Source: Sanderia malayensis (taxonomy: Eukaryota > Cnidaria > Scyphozoa > Semaeostomeae > Pelagiidae). Taken from it: a stretch of DNA of 64,000 nucleotides. Numbering within the stretch: position 1 is the first letter of the stretch; the number at the start of each line of letters is the position of its first letter. The notes under the pieces were generated by a model. It was not told where the DNA came from, made no database searches, and worked only from the letters and a program-made list of their open reading frames with translations. Below are positions 13,271 to 26,900 of this stretch, piece after piece. Where the stretch lies: NCBI GenBank assembly GCA_013076295.1, contig RQOL01000616.1, forward strand, positions 5,546,392 to 5,610,391, read 5' to 3'. The translations under genes were made by a program, and so were the position numbers.

Positions 13271-14647
13271 ATGAACCCACCGATGTACGGCGACTCGTAT
13301 TTCAAACTGTATCTTGCCATGCAAGATGGCAACATTATCGAGAATTCAACATCAACTGCAAGCAAAGAAACGGCAGGAATAAACTGGGATGTTTATCAGT
13401 ACGTCATGTGCAGTCTGTTTATCCTGGACGGTTGTTTAGTGCTCTGTCCATTGCTACAGAAACGCAACTATAAGTCAAAGCAGAGAAAACGCATACTTCT
13501 CATCGATGGCATGCTACTATTGCTCTGTCTATCACGTGTGGTCACGTTACTCTTCTCCTACAATCAGTCGTCCATAGCAACAGGCTCTCTGATATTCCTC
13601 TGGGCGTTTGGTTCGTCTCTGATGGCCGTCTCGCTTACGGTTTTCTTATTCATACTCAGATCGACAACGAGGTTGGAAGCCATTACATGGAAATTCAAAT
13701 ACACTGTCGTGTTGGTGCTAGAAATGGCCACGAACATGCTGGACATGGTGATCAAGGACGTCATCGTGTTTCGTGCAAATTCAGCGGCCACGAGAGCGTG
13801 GATGGTGAATTTTCTATTGATCCTGAGTCTGGTCAACTGTTTTACCTACTTCGTCTTGGGTATGTATTTTTGCGGCACGTACCGACGCATGAATCAAAAC
13901 CGCAAACCGTCCATTCGTCTGATAAAAGAGACTTCGACATCATCGTCCTCAGGTTCAAGGACCTCCTCGAAAATCGTGCACGCCGACGCACGCAACTTTC
14001 GTAGCATGGTTCTGAAACTGCGTCTACTCGCACTGCTCATGTTCCTTGAGTTCGCAATAAACTTCTACATGAATGTCAAGATACTCATTGTGTTTAATTC
14101 TGCCTACGAGGAAAACGACAGCTTGCACATCCCAAACTGGGAGGTGTGGGGCATGGAAGTATCCACGCGAACTATCGAACTCATTATGATCGTCACCGTG
14201 TTTTGCGTCGGCTTCTTCTCGTCGCAACACAAGGAGGCGGCGAAACAGTGGATTCGCGGCCTTTCGTTGACGCGTAGCAATGATGAGCTGTCGGCAAGGC
14301 GTACGACTTCATTGGACAGTGCAAAGGACACGCTAGGTGAGGAGCGGAATCGTGCTTGCACGCTAACCGTCGATGTCGCATTAAGTGACTATAGTAATGA
14401 AACGCTGCCCTCTTCGTTAGATGAAGTGATTCCATTGCAGCAGCCAGCACAGAAATCGAAGAACGTTTACGTCTATCCAGATACGTTAGAAGCAGGAACG
14501 TTGATCAAACAAAACGCTAACTATCTCATGGTTCCCAACTCGGTACCTTTCGTGATTGATGCGTCAGGCGAAGTCAAAGATACATCAAAAAGTACGAAAA
14601 AAAAACTCGTTCTTGAAGTTGTTGACGAAATTATCGAATCGCGATAA
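13271..14647 (+). CDS. Intronless seven-transmembrane protein, family unassigned
   Basis: A single uninterrupted exon of 458 codons. Seven hydrophobic segments are visible at about 41-62, 73-97, 102-129, 143-165, 177-203, 247-275 and 299-317. A polar N-terminus carries a possible N-glycosylation site (N25-S-T). A serine-rich basic loop (about 205-246) lies between TM5 and TM6, and a ~140-residue cytoplasmic-type tail is rich in Ser, Thr and acidic residues. I see no DRY or NPxxY motif of rhodopsin-type receptors and no long Cys-rich ectodomain. The topology would suit a GPCR-like or PRRT3/PRRT4-like membrane protein, but that is a guess from layout. AATAAA overlaps the stop codon (14646-14651), so a polyadenylation signal may be very close. 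Its codon use is more G/C-rich than the surrounding DNA, which supports real coding function. Confidence 0.85.
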   Translation: MNPPMYGDSYFKLYLAMQDGNIIENSTSTASKETAGINWDVYQYVMCSLFILDGCLVLCPLLQKRNYKSKQRKRILLIDGMLLLLCLSRVVTLLFSYNQSSIATGSLIFLWAFGSSLMAVSLTVFLFILRSTTRLEAITWKFKYTVVLVLEMATNMLDMVIKDVIVFRANSAATRAWMVNFLLILSLVNCFTYFVLGMYFCGTYRRMNQNRKPSIRLIKETSTSSSSGSRTSSKIVHADARNFRSMVLKLRLLALLMFLEFAINFYMNVKILIVFNSAYEENDSLHIPNWEVWGMEVSTRTIELIMIVTVFCVGFFSSQHKEAAKQWIRGLSLTRSNDELSARRTTSLDSAKDTLGEERNRACTLTVDVALSDYSNETLPSSLDEVIPLQQPAQKSKNVYVYPDTLEAGTLIKQNANYLMVPNSVPFVIDASGEVKDTSKSTKKKLVLEVVDEIIESR

Positions 14648-14651
14648 TAAA

Positions 14652-17600
14652 TGATAATAGATTACAATATAGTAAAGAACGATAATAAATAATAATAAAA
14701 TTCCTCTATGTGTCTAGGCACACGTGACAAGGCGAGCCGCATATGAGCTAGCCTTAGCTTTACAATACAAGCTTTAATCGCCCTGAGTAATAATTTTTAT
14801 GAAAACGAAAGTATAATAAAAAGAATAATAAAACGAATAATGGTTTAGCAGATGTGCCAAAACTTTTTAGTCAAAGTGTGACATTGCTGCCAGACAAACC
14901 TATTTGTTTATATATATGTATGTATCAATATTAATTAAACATGGGCAGCACAGATATGTTCCCACATTCATCGATTCATTTATTCATTCATTAATTCATC
15001 GAAACAAACATCGATTCTATGATTCGGTGACCCGGCTATTGAAGCTGTATGAATAATAATTAATCATTCAATGTATATACAGTTTTTGTTTTGTATGTTG
15101 GATTCCTTTCTCAGAAATATCACAGGAAATGACTCGTAAAATGTAGTGCAGAATCACACACAGTAGCAATAACGTGCTTTGCTCTAATGTGCTATCTGAA
15201 ATGACGTGTGGTATTTTACCAAAGGTGCAATACCACACTCCCGAGAAATTCCCCGCTAAATGTAGCATTTCACCGAGGCACTTCACAATAATAGCATTTT
15301 TATGACTGTAGAATTTCATAGAAGTGTGGTATTTCACGAAGAATTTCAAATTGGTGTTATTTCACTAATTTTACCACGTTTTTACCTGTGATGATTATCG
15401 GAAACACGCAATCCAAAGTGGCGTAGATAGAGGGGGGTCAGGGGGGGGGGGGGGCGAAAAACCCACTTGTAAAGCTAAACTGCCGTTTTGTCGGAAAATT
15501 GCTGATCTTGTCGGAAAATAAATATCTTCTGTATACGTTCAGTTCTAGCTAATTTCCTTATCTTATATTCGTAGTCTTGAAGAAATAAAATTGCTTATTA
15601 AATTTTTGTCGGAAAATCTGAATTGCTCGCCCCCTCTATAAAATTTCCTATCTACGCCATTGCAATCCATTAATACTATTAATAATCGAAACTCTGAAAG
15701 GCAGCATTAAATATTTATAACTGTTTTCTGACAAGAAGTGATGAAGTCTAATTTTAGGTCTACCGGTATACTTTGGTCTTTGAGTAAATTTAAAATTATA
15801 AGCAAACGCAAAGCATGTATCTATAATAGTATGAGAGATATATCAATTAATCTTTGTTTTAAACAAACATCAAACACTGTCAAGAGAAAACAATGGAGTA
15901 AAATAAACTCACATACCTTGCATTCATTTCTAATAAAAATACTTGTTCTTTACAACTATCTCTGCAGGATTTTAACGCCAAATATAAACGCCAGCCATTG
16001 CTGCAGCCCCACAGGATAGGCTAGGCCAGGGAGGGGTCGAGGCAAGCCTCTAGATCATGGCCAAGACGTTCACACACATGCGCGCATTGGACTATTATTG
16101 ACTGATTAGACAATCATTGGTCTGGGGTTCGATCCTTCAGCATGATGAGTAAATTTGCGCATGAAGACTTGAAAGGGACCATTGAAAATACAGTCCAAAT
16201 AAATAAGTCAACGTCAACTAAAATTTCATTTCAATAAACAATCGTTAGAAAAAGCTTTTCAAAAGCAACAATGGAGTGCGAAATTGGAGGCACGAGGGTA
16301 TAGATGGCTGGATCTATGATAAGTTAAGAAATATAAGTAAATAATTTGTTTAATACATGAAACGAAACTCTAAATAAAACTCGAGACTCTATCAAGAAAT
16401 CTAGAGATTGGTATTAATATACTGTTACAGTAAAAGGCCACATGTAAGAACAAGTAAATTGGTAAAAACCAATAACGCTTCATAGGTTGTTATACGTGTA
16501 CCTTTATACTCTACATAAATGAGTACAGGCTGCAAATAAATACGTATAGCTACTGTGCATTTGTACTTATTATCCTCCTGTATAACTGCAAAGGAGTTCC
16601 GATACAACAAATTCTGAAGGAAGCCAAGTAATACACTGTTATAATAAGGGATGGTGGTCTTTAATGCCAATGTAAAACGTCCCGTGAAACGGGGCAAGGA
16701 GCGGACGTTTAGTTATTCATACAGTGGAATTTTCGTTAAATGTAGGAGGGAGAGGATTCGTTGTAACAAAACTCAACTGCATCTTAACTTAACCAGAAAG
16801 ATAACGTGAACGTTTCCGAAAGAAAAAAGTTGGTTAAGGCCTCCGAACGACGACAAGATATGGGGCCATCACTAATAATCATAATATAATATTCTCTACA
16901 TAACTAAATCTACAACAAGCATCTGTCTATGGTTACTAATGCATACAAACGACTGAAGGGCGAAATGGTCACACCTTCAGCAGCCGTTTATATAGCAAGC
17001 AAGCTTCAATTCAAATGATATATACGTAAAATAATATAAAAATAAATAAAGTTGGTCGGAGAACAATGTGTTCATCTTTGGATGTTACTAAAAACACGAA
17101 ATAAGGAGTAATGAAGGCATCTAATCTTTAAATAAGAATGGTGTTGGAATGCTGGGGTGCGAAAACTTCACAAACTTTAGAGAAATCATCAGTTTGTTCC
17201 AAGTTCAAAGAATTTCTGCGATTTGCGAGCACAAAACGACAATGGAACCAAAAATCTTGGATATTTCTAAAGCTTATAAAACAACTCCAAATTTCGAAGC
17301 TCTCAAATCAAGCCAATTGTTCCCAAAGATCGACAGACATTCTTCAGACCACATAATATAATCAATATTTGGTGCGTTTAAAAATAGTTGAAAAAGATCA
17401 GCAGAAAAAATTATAAATTATGATGCACATGCGTTACGCAAAATGCGATAAAACAAAAGATGAGCAGCGGATAAAGAAATGAATGAAAACTCCTCAAACA
17501 AATCGCAACGCTTGCGCATTTTCTACAATCAACATGGGACGCTCCTAACAGCCGACATCATAACTAGCATGGAATGATTGGATTGGTGCATTAATGAGCC

Positions 17601-17980
17601 AATCAGGCATTGCAAGGCAGATGTCGTGCGCCATTGCGCCAATGCGGCGAATTGTTGAAATCAATGCTGACTTCAACCGAGGCCAGTATGGAGCGAAATT
17701 CGGCCCAATAACAGTGGCTACGTCAAAATAACATATAAGTCCAACCATAACACTAGATCATAACCTAATCTGTTCATCAAATCAATACACCTAGTTCTAC
17801 AATCGGCCCAACTGCAAAATCATCCAGTCCTCTTTGCAAGTGAACAAGGTGCATACAGGACTCGTTAAATAGCAGCCGGTGACAATAACCAGATATGTAA
17901 TTCTAAAATACGCTATTATGTGGCATCTGGCACGCACGCACACGTGGTGTTATGATGATGATGATGATGATCAGAAAGCA
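14652..17980. other. Intergenic region with one MITE, no supported gene
   Basis: Lies between the seven-TM gene (+) and the 3' end of the NFAT5-like gene (-), so it holds both 3' UTRs. It contains the 8-bp-TSD element at 15416-15661, and a GAT-type microsatellite sits at about 17952-17971. Several AATAAA-like words occur after 14640. No open frame here looks like a real protein. Confidence 0.5.
15416..15661. mobile_element. hAT-like MITE with 8-bp target duplication
   Basis: A 246-bp element flanked by the 8-bp direct repeat gcaatcca (15408-15415 and 15662-15669). Terminal inverted repeats are aagtggcgtagatag on the left and ctatctacgccatt on the right (one base indel). It contains a G-run and repeated gtcggaaaat words. 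The 8-bp duplication is the hAT-superfamily signature, and there is no transposase frame. Confidence 0.8.
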
Positions 17981-20900
17981 TTACTGCGTACTGACATGTT
18001 TGACATTTAAAACCCAATGCTTCAGTGTTTCAATCACCTTGGTTTTGCTATCCTCCGATCCCATCTTCGATGTTCGATACATTTCTAGAAGTAGATTGTC
18101 TTCTTGTTGAACGCACGAGACTATAATCTGTTAAGGAAACGTAAATAAATGACATTAACTCAGTAATAATATCAACAACAACAGCATCAATAACAACATC
18201 AACATCAACATCAACAACATCAACAACATCAGCATCAATAACAACAACAACAGAACAATGGTAATTTTGTTGATGGCGGCTTCTTACTGCAAATCAGAGT
18301 CCGAATCAAATTTAATCAAATTTAAAATCCATGGAAGATTGATGCGGCAATTATGATTACCTGTCCTTCCTTTTGGTTCAGTAGGCCTTCAGTAAGGAAC
18401 TTCTTCGTGTCCTCTACCAGTTCATTCCACTCTGGCGACAAAACGAAAATGTCATCATTTATAATTTCACAATATAAAGGGGTAGGCAAAGTAGCATCAG
18501 TGAGAAATAGGATCATCAATAGGCAGGAACAGATGCCGTGGCAGTATCAGAAGGGAGGAGAATTACAAAGGGTAGGATTTAAATGATTACAGTGAAAACC
18601 CGCATATAAGAATCAGCAAGTTTTGCACGAGGCTATTGTTAAAAGACAAAAGGCCATTGTTTCTTCTATTGTGTTGAGCAGAAATATCAACCTGGGGGGT
18701 TCTTAATCCATCGGTTCTTATATGTGGGTTGTTACTGAAGCAATGGTGGAAGCAGTAAAAACAAAAAATAAAAAGTTATCACCGAAATAAGCAGAGAAAA
18801 GTGGCAAAAAAGTAGCAAAAAAGTAGCAAGAAATATGGGAAAAAATTGCTGCAGAAAGAGTAGAAATAGCAGAATAACAGCAACAGAATAATGACAGAAT
18901 AAGAGTAACATCACGAAGAGAAAAACAAGATTAGCATCAGCAGGTAAAACATCAAAAGAAGAAATGAACAAATATAATTTTTTAATTATTAAGCAGAAGA
19001 CAATGAAAAACTGACTCACCAGATTGTCTCGCCTGAGCAGGCGTGAACGGGATAATATCAAATGTTTGTCTTTCTTCTGTGGAAACATTATTCACCTGTT
19101 GAGAATACATGGCAGCGCTATCCACTACTGTTTGCGACGTATTTACACACGAGGTTTCATCGTTGCTTGGCCCTGTTGACTGCTGTTGATCAACTTGCGC
19201 AAAATTCTGTTCCTGTTGTTGATTGTTTGGCGATGTATCGGTTTGATAGATGTTTTGAAAGCCGCCTTCTGTGGACGTCTGCTGAAAACTAGGCTGCATG
19301 ACAGTGGCGTGCTGGGCATTCGGTGGTTGTTGTTGTTGTAGATTTTGAAAGTCGGTTACTGGTGATTGCGATTGAAACGAATAACCTGGCACGCTGTTTA
19401 CATTTGCTTGAAATTGTTGTTGTTGCTGCTGTTGTTGTTGTTGATGCTGATGTGGTGGTATGTCCTGAAAAGAGCTACCTTGGAATTGGCTCTGTGAAAT
19501 ATTAGCAGACATCTGTTGTTGTTGTTGCTGTTGATTGCTACCTTGTTGTTGTTGCTGTGAAATGTTCTGCATGTGCTGGTGAAGGCTCTCTGTGATGTCC
19601 ATTGAGTGACCCTGCTCGCTTATAAATATCGTGCCCATCTGAGCCTCTTTTGAAGCGGGCGAAAAACCACTGTCGGGGCTCGGTTCGATCTTTGATTGCT
19701 CCGAGGATGCATTTGAACTCGGGTTCGATATCCAACCACTACCTGCTTCAGCGGTATCGAATGATCTGTTGCCCACCCTACCAGCGCCTTGCTGGCTCCA
19801 GCCAGTAGCACCTGAATTCGCCTGCATGGCTGCGACCGATTGAGAATTCATCGCGTTGACATCCATGGTATTGCTCGCATTCTGCATGCCTCCCAACACG
19901 CTCGAGTCGACCGCTCCGGTTGTAAAAGACTGCTGATAAGTATTGCTGTTGCCAGAAAACGACTGATCAGGAGATCGGATTTGATCGATCACTTGATTTG
20001 CCGCGGTGAAATCACTGTTCAACATGGCAATATTTGAATGCTCGGCAAGGCTCTTCATTTGATCGTACTGATTAATATACTGATCAATCATGTTCTCGTC
20101 ACGAGTAGGTTTCACCTGGCTGGCAATCTGCTCAATGGAATGCAACTCGTTGGCCTGCACACCGCAATCCTTCTGCGGCGAGACGAGAAATGAATCGGCC
20201 AGTTTTTGCTGCTCGGATACAAGTAGAACAGAAGCCTGCTGTTGTTGCTTATTATCAAACTGCCTGCTGCTTTGAATTGCATCCTGTATGAATTTGCTAT
20301 CGGCTGTTGTCGCATCCCGAGAATGAAACTCGGCTGGCATATCCAACTGACCTGACTGTTCCTTCATCAATCTGTTATTAATCAAATCAGCCGGTATTGG
20401 ATCCTCTGTCAGTGACATGGGTTGCGGCTGGCAAAAGGCCGAAGCACGTTGTTCAGACTGTTCGGCTTGCTGGTTATTATTCGACGGAATACTAATCGGT
20501 TCGCTTTGCATACTGTTCGGTTGCAATTGACTTCCAACGACAGAGAGGCGATTTAAATCCTGTGCTAGTCCACTGCTCAGATGCTTCTCTGGTTCGTCTA
20601 AGTTCTGAGCTGCATTCGAAGATGCCGTGTTTTGCATATGGCCCGTAGCGGCTGACCAGCCTTCCGTTGGTTCTATTTGCATGTTATTTTCCATCGACGA
20701 GGCTGGTAATTGCGTCGTGAACTGATACGTGGCCGATTGATTGACAGGCTGATAGTTGACGACATTAAATGTGTTGCTTTCAGATACTTTTGTGGCATCA
20801 CTAACCGAGCCGATGTCTTGGCTTGAATTTGCTGGCTTATCCATGGGAAAGACAACTGCCGACTGACTGCCAAGGCTTACTATCGTATTACTGCTAGGGC

Positions 20901-23900
20901 TCACCATATGCGAGCTTGATATGAAATTGTCAGTTGGAGATGTACCAACTGCGGACACGTTAACATTAGATAGAGCCAATGCCATGTTCAAATAATTATT
21001 AACGCTCGTCATGTTATTGGTTGCAGAGTACACATTCGGAATGTTGCTTACCATGTTGCTTACCATGCTGCTTACCATGTTGTTGCTTACCATGCTGTTG
21101 CTTACCATGCTGTTGCTTCCCATGCTGTTGCTTACCATGTTGTTGCTTACCATGTTGTTGCTTACCATGCTGTTGCTTCCCATGTTTGCAGGCACAGCTT
21201 GATTTTGTTGTGGGGGAGTTTCAGCCTGGCGAGGCATCGACTGAGTCGGCTGAGGAATAGGATGAGTTTGTTGAGGTAAAGCCTGGGCTTGCTGAAGAGC
21301 AGGTGAGGTTTGTTGAGATATAGCTTGGGCTTGCTGCTGTGCAGCCTGGACCTGCTGCTGTACAGCCTGGACCTGCTGTTGTACGGTCTGGACCTGCTGG
21401 GACATAGTCTGAGGCTGTTGTGGCATAACCTGACCTTGCTGAGGCATCACTCCAGCCTGTTGCGGTACAGATTGAGTTTGCTGTGGTATTACCTGGACCT
21501 GCTGGGGTAGGGCCTGAGCTTGTTGAGGTACACCTTGACCTGGTTGTGTTGTGCCCTGCGTTTGTTGTTGTACCGATTGAGCAGCTTGTACGGCTTGACT
21601 CTGGGCTATGAACTGCGAAACGGCACTACTGGACGGCAGGAATCCCGTACTTTGCTGCACAGATGTTGACAAGGTTGGAATCTGTGCTGGAATCTGGTAC
21701 AATGTCTGCGACCCTGGGGCCAGCGACCAAATCACATCCTTATTCAAGCTTGGATTTGTAGCTGATTGCTGAATGGGCATGGTGTTGCTAAAAACCTGAA
21801 CAGGCTGGCTAGCAGCCACATGACTCCCAAAACTCCAGACGTCATTGATCTGTGGCGTAACAGAGCTGGTCTGTGCAATAGCGCACGACGGTTTAATCCC
21901 GTTTGGTTCCTGCTTAATGTGCTGGTCTAATACCGCACTACTCACGGCAGGAGCACCACTTAGTCCGGAAGAAAAGACGACGAATTCGGCAGCCTTAGAC
22001 GTGCCGATTTGCGACGACATGCTTGGAATGGCACCGATAACAGCCGCGAATCTATTTGTTGGTTGAATCTGCGACGATTGCTGGACGAACTGTGTCGATT
22101 GAGGTTGAAATGATTGGTGCACGAACTGTTGCTGTGGTTGATGTTGTTGTTGTTGTTGAGTTGGAATGGTTGGTAAAAACGAGGTTTGTTGCTGTTGCAG
22201 CACTGGTGAATGGTGTTGGCTTGCAATACTGCTGGATAAAACAGTCTGCTGGGGTTGGACCTGTTGTTGTTGAAGCTGTTGTATCGAGTGTTGAATTAAC
22301 GATGGCACGGGCGCATAGGCCCTGATAATGTGCTGTTGTTGTTGATTATCAACATAACACAAACCAATCGGTTGTTGTTGCTGTTGGGAGGTGTTTGAAA
22401 TATTAGCCGGCAAAAAAGCAATGTTCGGTAATTGCTGCAGATTGATTTGCCCTCCGCCCGTGTTGGCATTCGTGTTCACCCCGGACGTCGGCTGGTTAAC
22501 TGTGATGGCATGCGAATTGTTGATACTGCTGTTAATACTGTTAGCCATTGCGAGTCTTTGCAGTAGATCGGTAGCTTGCGACGCGACTGATGATAATATC
22601 GACGCACTGGTTTGCTGTTGAGTTTGTTGCTGTTGTTGTTGATTTTGCAGAATGACAGCTGCTTGCGAGGCGGCCGCCTCCGCAGAAAAAGAAGATCCCT
22701 GCGAGGCAGCCGGAGCATTTGACATGTGAATGAAATCGCCAAACGAGGTTTTCAATTTCTTTCCGCTACCCTCTTCTCTCCCTTCAAACGATAGTGGGCG
22801 AGTTATCGGCTTGGAGACGTCACTCACTGGTACATTTCGCAGAGATTGTAATCGTCTGATTTGTTCCACGATCCTTGCTTGCTCATCCATTTGTTGTTGT
22901 CTCTCGCGAGTGGCAATATCATTTATACTGCTACTGTTACTGTTGTCATCAACCATGGCATCTACACTCACCCTCCTTCTAGCTTCAGTTGTCTCGACAT
23001 GTGAACTTTGCTTATTAGAATTCGCACCTTCGTCTGTCACATCAGGTTCGGGTTTAATTATCGTGGAATCTTTTTCAAATAAATGCGACAGTGCGGTCTT
23101 TATTGAATTACACTGAGCGCACGACTTCGTTGCGGTTTGGTCTCCATCGTCGTCCGGTACGTATTGAAACGAAACCGACTCGCTACAACGCTTGTCCTTC
23201 TCCGGACCAACCCGGACTTCCACGCTGACTCCAACAGACTTCTCGATGCTGGCAGTTTTGTAGGCTGGGACTTTGAATACAATAGCACCCTGAAAGAAAA
23301 AAATGACAACAATTATATTCATCCAATGCTTCCAGCTTCAGTACCACACTATCATCACATCCAGATTCACATCGAGAGCAGCATCTCACTCGGAAAGTAA
23401 ACAAAACCAGGTTATTTCAGCTACCTGGTGACTTTTCGATCTGTCAATATCTGCCAGGGCTTCCCAAACACCTGGAAGACACAAAACGGTAAGCAATAAA
23501 GTTAACATAGATCCATATCACAGACTCTGATGTGTCAATAGAGATTATTACTCTTAGAGGTGATTGATAAAAGAAAAGCATTACCTTCCGAATCACTGTT
23601 GTAAAACCGAACGCGATACCCAGCTGCAAACTTCTTGCCAACAATGGCGGCTTCCTTTCCGCCTTTTGCTAAGCTCTCCTTCGTGCTCATCCACCATATC
23701 TCTGGGTTTCCAGACGGAGCGGCTGTAAAGGGCATAAATAAAGTACACTTACTCAATGTTATAGCAGGTTACAAGACTTACAAAGCACTGTCACAGAAAC
23801 GTAGATGGATTCGACTGGAGAGATAAACAGAGGTGCATGGGGCAGAAATCGACTATCCAGTAAATGATAGCTGTTTATCAGAGATTCAAGGTTCGATCTA

Positions 23901-26900
23901 ATGAACCTGATAACTTACTGCAACGAAATGGACGTGATTGGCATGTTAAAATGTATCCTGGTCGATTAGCAGCTTGTGGAACGGTACATTGGAACATCAA
24001 GCGTGCCTCTTTCTTCTTGTTCTTCCAAGCTGCCGGATCTTCACCCCGTTCTCGTAGCTTCTTATCAGCATCCCAATTACGAATGCGGAGAACACTCAGC
24101 GAATCCCACCTGATAAAAGACCAGTCGTAAAACGTTATAAAGAAGACAATTTTGCCAGCAGTGCTCATCAATGACAATCCTCAAATGCAATTCAGTAAAA
24201 CGCCGCATGTAAGAACCTCCAGATTGATCAGAAAAATAGAAAAACAAGTAGCCTATTGCACTTCAACAATAAAACAAACAATGGCCCTTTTCGGTTCAGC
24301 AATAAGCTATATTGGCTACATGCAAAATGCGCAGGTTCTTGGATGCGGGGATTTACTGTAATGTTTCTATCTCTTGCTGTGGAGGCTTTGAGCCCAATAC
24401 AAATAGAGTACCGACATGATGAAAGCCTGAGGTCAGTTTCCCTAATTGTCACTTGAAGGTAAAGTAAAGTAAAGTAAAGTAAGTACGAATATTTATACTG
24501 GATAGCCACTTCAACTATGACAGCTGTTATCAACGAGGGTCAATCAATGTGCTATCAGTATGTGTGGTGTCTGCTGCAAAGATATGCACGTTATGGTATT
24601 GTGGTACTCTTTGGACAAAATCAATATTCTGTTGCAGAGAGACGCGCACTGTAAGAGGTCCTAAACCAATGAAGGTTTGATTGCATAAAAGCACAAGATT
24701 CTCCATGACATTATCCGAGAATATGTCTGAAATGGAAACTCACACAGCCGTCATATTCTGATCCGGTCCAATCCACGTCTGAATACCAGTTATGTTATCC
24801 TTCAATTTGACTTCTTTGCAAGTTGTTTTGGTCGACCCCGGTCCAGTGATGGAGTGGAGATGTGGCTCACCGTTATCAGTTACCAGAAAAACAGTCATAA
24901 CAACATTACCCGTGTACCCGTTCACCTGTGGAGGATAGAAAAAAAATTATCAAATTAGCGCTGATTGTTGCCAGATACGTACACGATAGTCAGTCATGCC
25001 AGCTACACCAGTAGAAAAAGGCCCTGGTACACTTTGCACGCATCCCTCATCCCCTCCTCCCCAAACATTGCCTCTCTCTAAAGAAAGGCATCTAAAATAT
25101 GGACAAAATTCCACTTCCATGTTGCCCAGGGTCTGATTGAGATAACAGCAATGTTGTAAGGGGAGTGGGGGTTAAATAAAGCAAAACCCACAAAAAGGGA
25201 AGCTTGTGGGTCTGCAGCCTTTCCTCGTAGTTTTACAAGTGCCCAAAAAGTTTGTCTACTATGATAGCTAATCATCCATCCATGCTAAACATATCGTTTT
25301 GACCATTGCAGCTACTGGTTCCCTATTATGTTCTTTATAATAACATGCTCATCATGTCAACAGTCCCACACAGACGAAACTCTCATTAAGTCTGCATGCT
25401 CAATTCATTATATCAGTCACAGTCAATAGCTCATTGAAATAGCAATAGTTTGATCACGAACCTTTACAGTTGGGAAACCATTTTCACTGATACCACGAAT
25501 GGGACCTCGACATCCTTCACTTTCATAACGAGCTCGATACGACTACAAGATGAACAGACAATTAAACAATTTATATTTTGTGGCGTTTCCAGATTTAATA
25601 TGTTATTTTGATGTCCTAGATTAGATGTACACATAAACTTATCATACAAAGTCGTACAAAACATCAATTTATCTAGCTCATTTGTAAAAAAGAGAATGAT
25701 AACGGGGAAAGGATTTGAAAGTCGTGTCTAAGCTTCATGCATGGTTCATCCAAAATGACGAGAATTTTAACAATCTTTACAACATGCAGCCAAGTTTCTT
25801 TATTATTATGAGATTAATCTTCGATCGGTACAGAACTTCAAAATAGCTTAACATAGCGAAAGCTTTAGCAGTGGTTATTATGTTTCGCTATGTTTCCGAT
25901 TTTCAAAGCTATTTTTATTATGAGATTGCAGTGCAGTAAAAATCCGCATGTAAGAACCCGCAAATTGTTCATCCAACCCATTGTTCAAAAACAATATTGT
26001 CTATTGCTTCTTCTGTTGTTTTGAACAGAAATATCAGCCTGGAGGTTCTCCTCTCCAATCGTTGGTTCTCAAATGCGGGATTATACTGTATCAATAGCCT
26101 ACCTCTTCAGGTTGTTCAACCATTTCCAAATTTGGCACCGCAGACCTCTGATAATCGACTTCCATCGATGACGTTTCATTTTCTTCGGAGCCAGCATCCG
26201 GGACATTTTCAATTTTATCCGTAGAGTTCGACGACTCCTCTCTAACCGATTGCATTAACGCTTGAAGCTCCTCCACAGCGGACGGCTCTTGAGTCTTCGT
26301 GCTTCTTCCTGCAACAAAACACGGCCGGTATGCTAATGTGGCGGTTGAAAACAGACAGACAAAGTTGTACGCAATAGCTTTATTGCGATAAGAAGCGATA
26401 TTGCGGTGGTCGCTGTACTTTCAAGCAAACATGCAATCCCGAACTTTATTACAAAAAAACACAGGTAGTTGCCACAACAATCAAGATCTTAACCCATTTT
26501 TCATGCATTAGTCTCTTTCCGCAAAGCTCTAACCGCTTTCCACTAGTTCCATATTTCTTCTACTACTTCTATTCTCATCCTACATTACCTATTCTCCTTC
26601 AACGTGCTCTATTCTTCTAAATACTCTACTCTAATTCTACGTGCAATGTTATCGCTTGCATGCTCTATTGTCAACGAATTCATCATTGCATCCATCCATT
26701 CTACTTGTGCTCTATATTCTCCTTCTACAAACTTTGGGTTTTGTCAAGTCCATGCATGCATGATCAACGAAGACGTGTTGTCCAAAACAACGGCCAACAT
26801 GACGACTCACCTGACAGCATTCCTTGATACCCTCGTCCAACCTGGGAAGAAGAGGACGCTGACTGCGGTCTGGAAGGCAGCTCCACGGAGTCATCATCGT

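Noticed and set aside
16060..16160. ggttcgatcc near 16128, possible tRNA or SINE
   Set aside because: No acceptor stem pairing and no clear A-box; not supported.
21011..21260. Plus-strand frames rich in Met-Leu-Leu-Thr or Cys-Cys-Leu-Pro repeats that look like a membrane or Cys-rich protein
   Set aside because: They are antisense shadows of the NFAT5 M-x-S-N minisatellite; repeat DNA is open in several frames.
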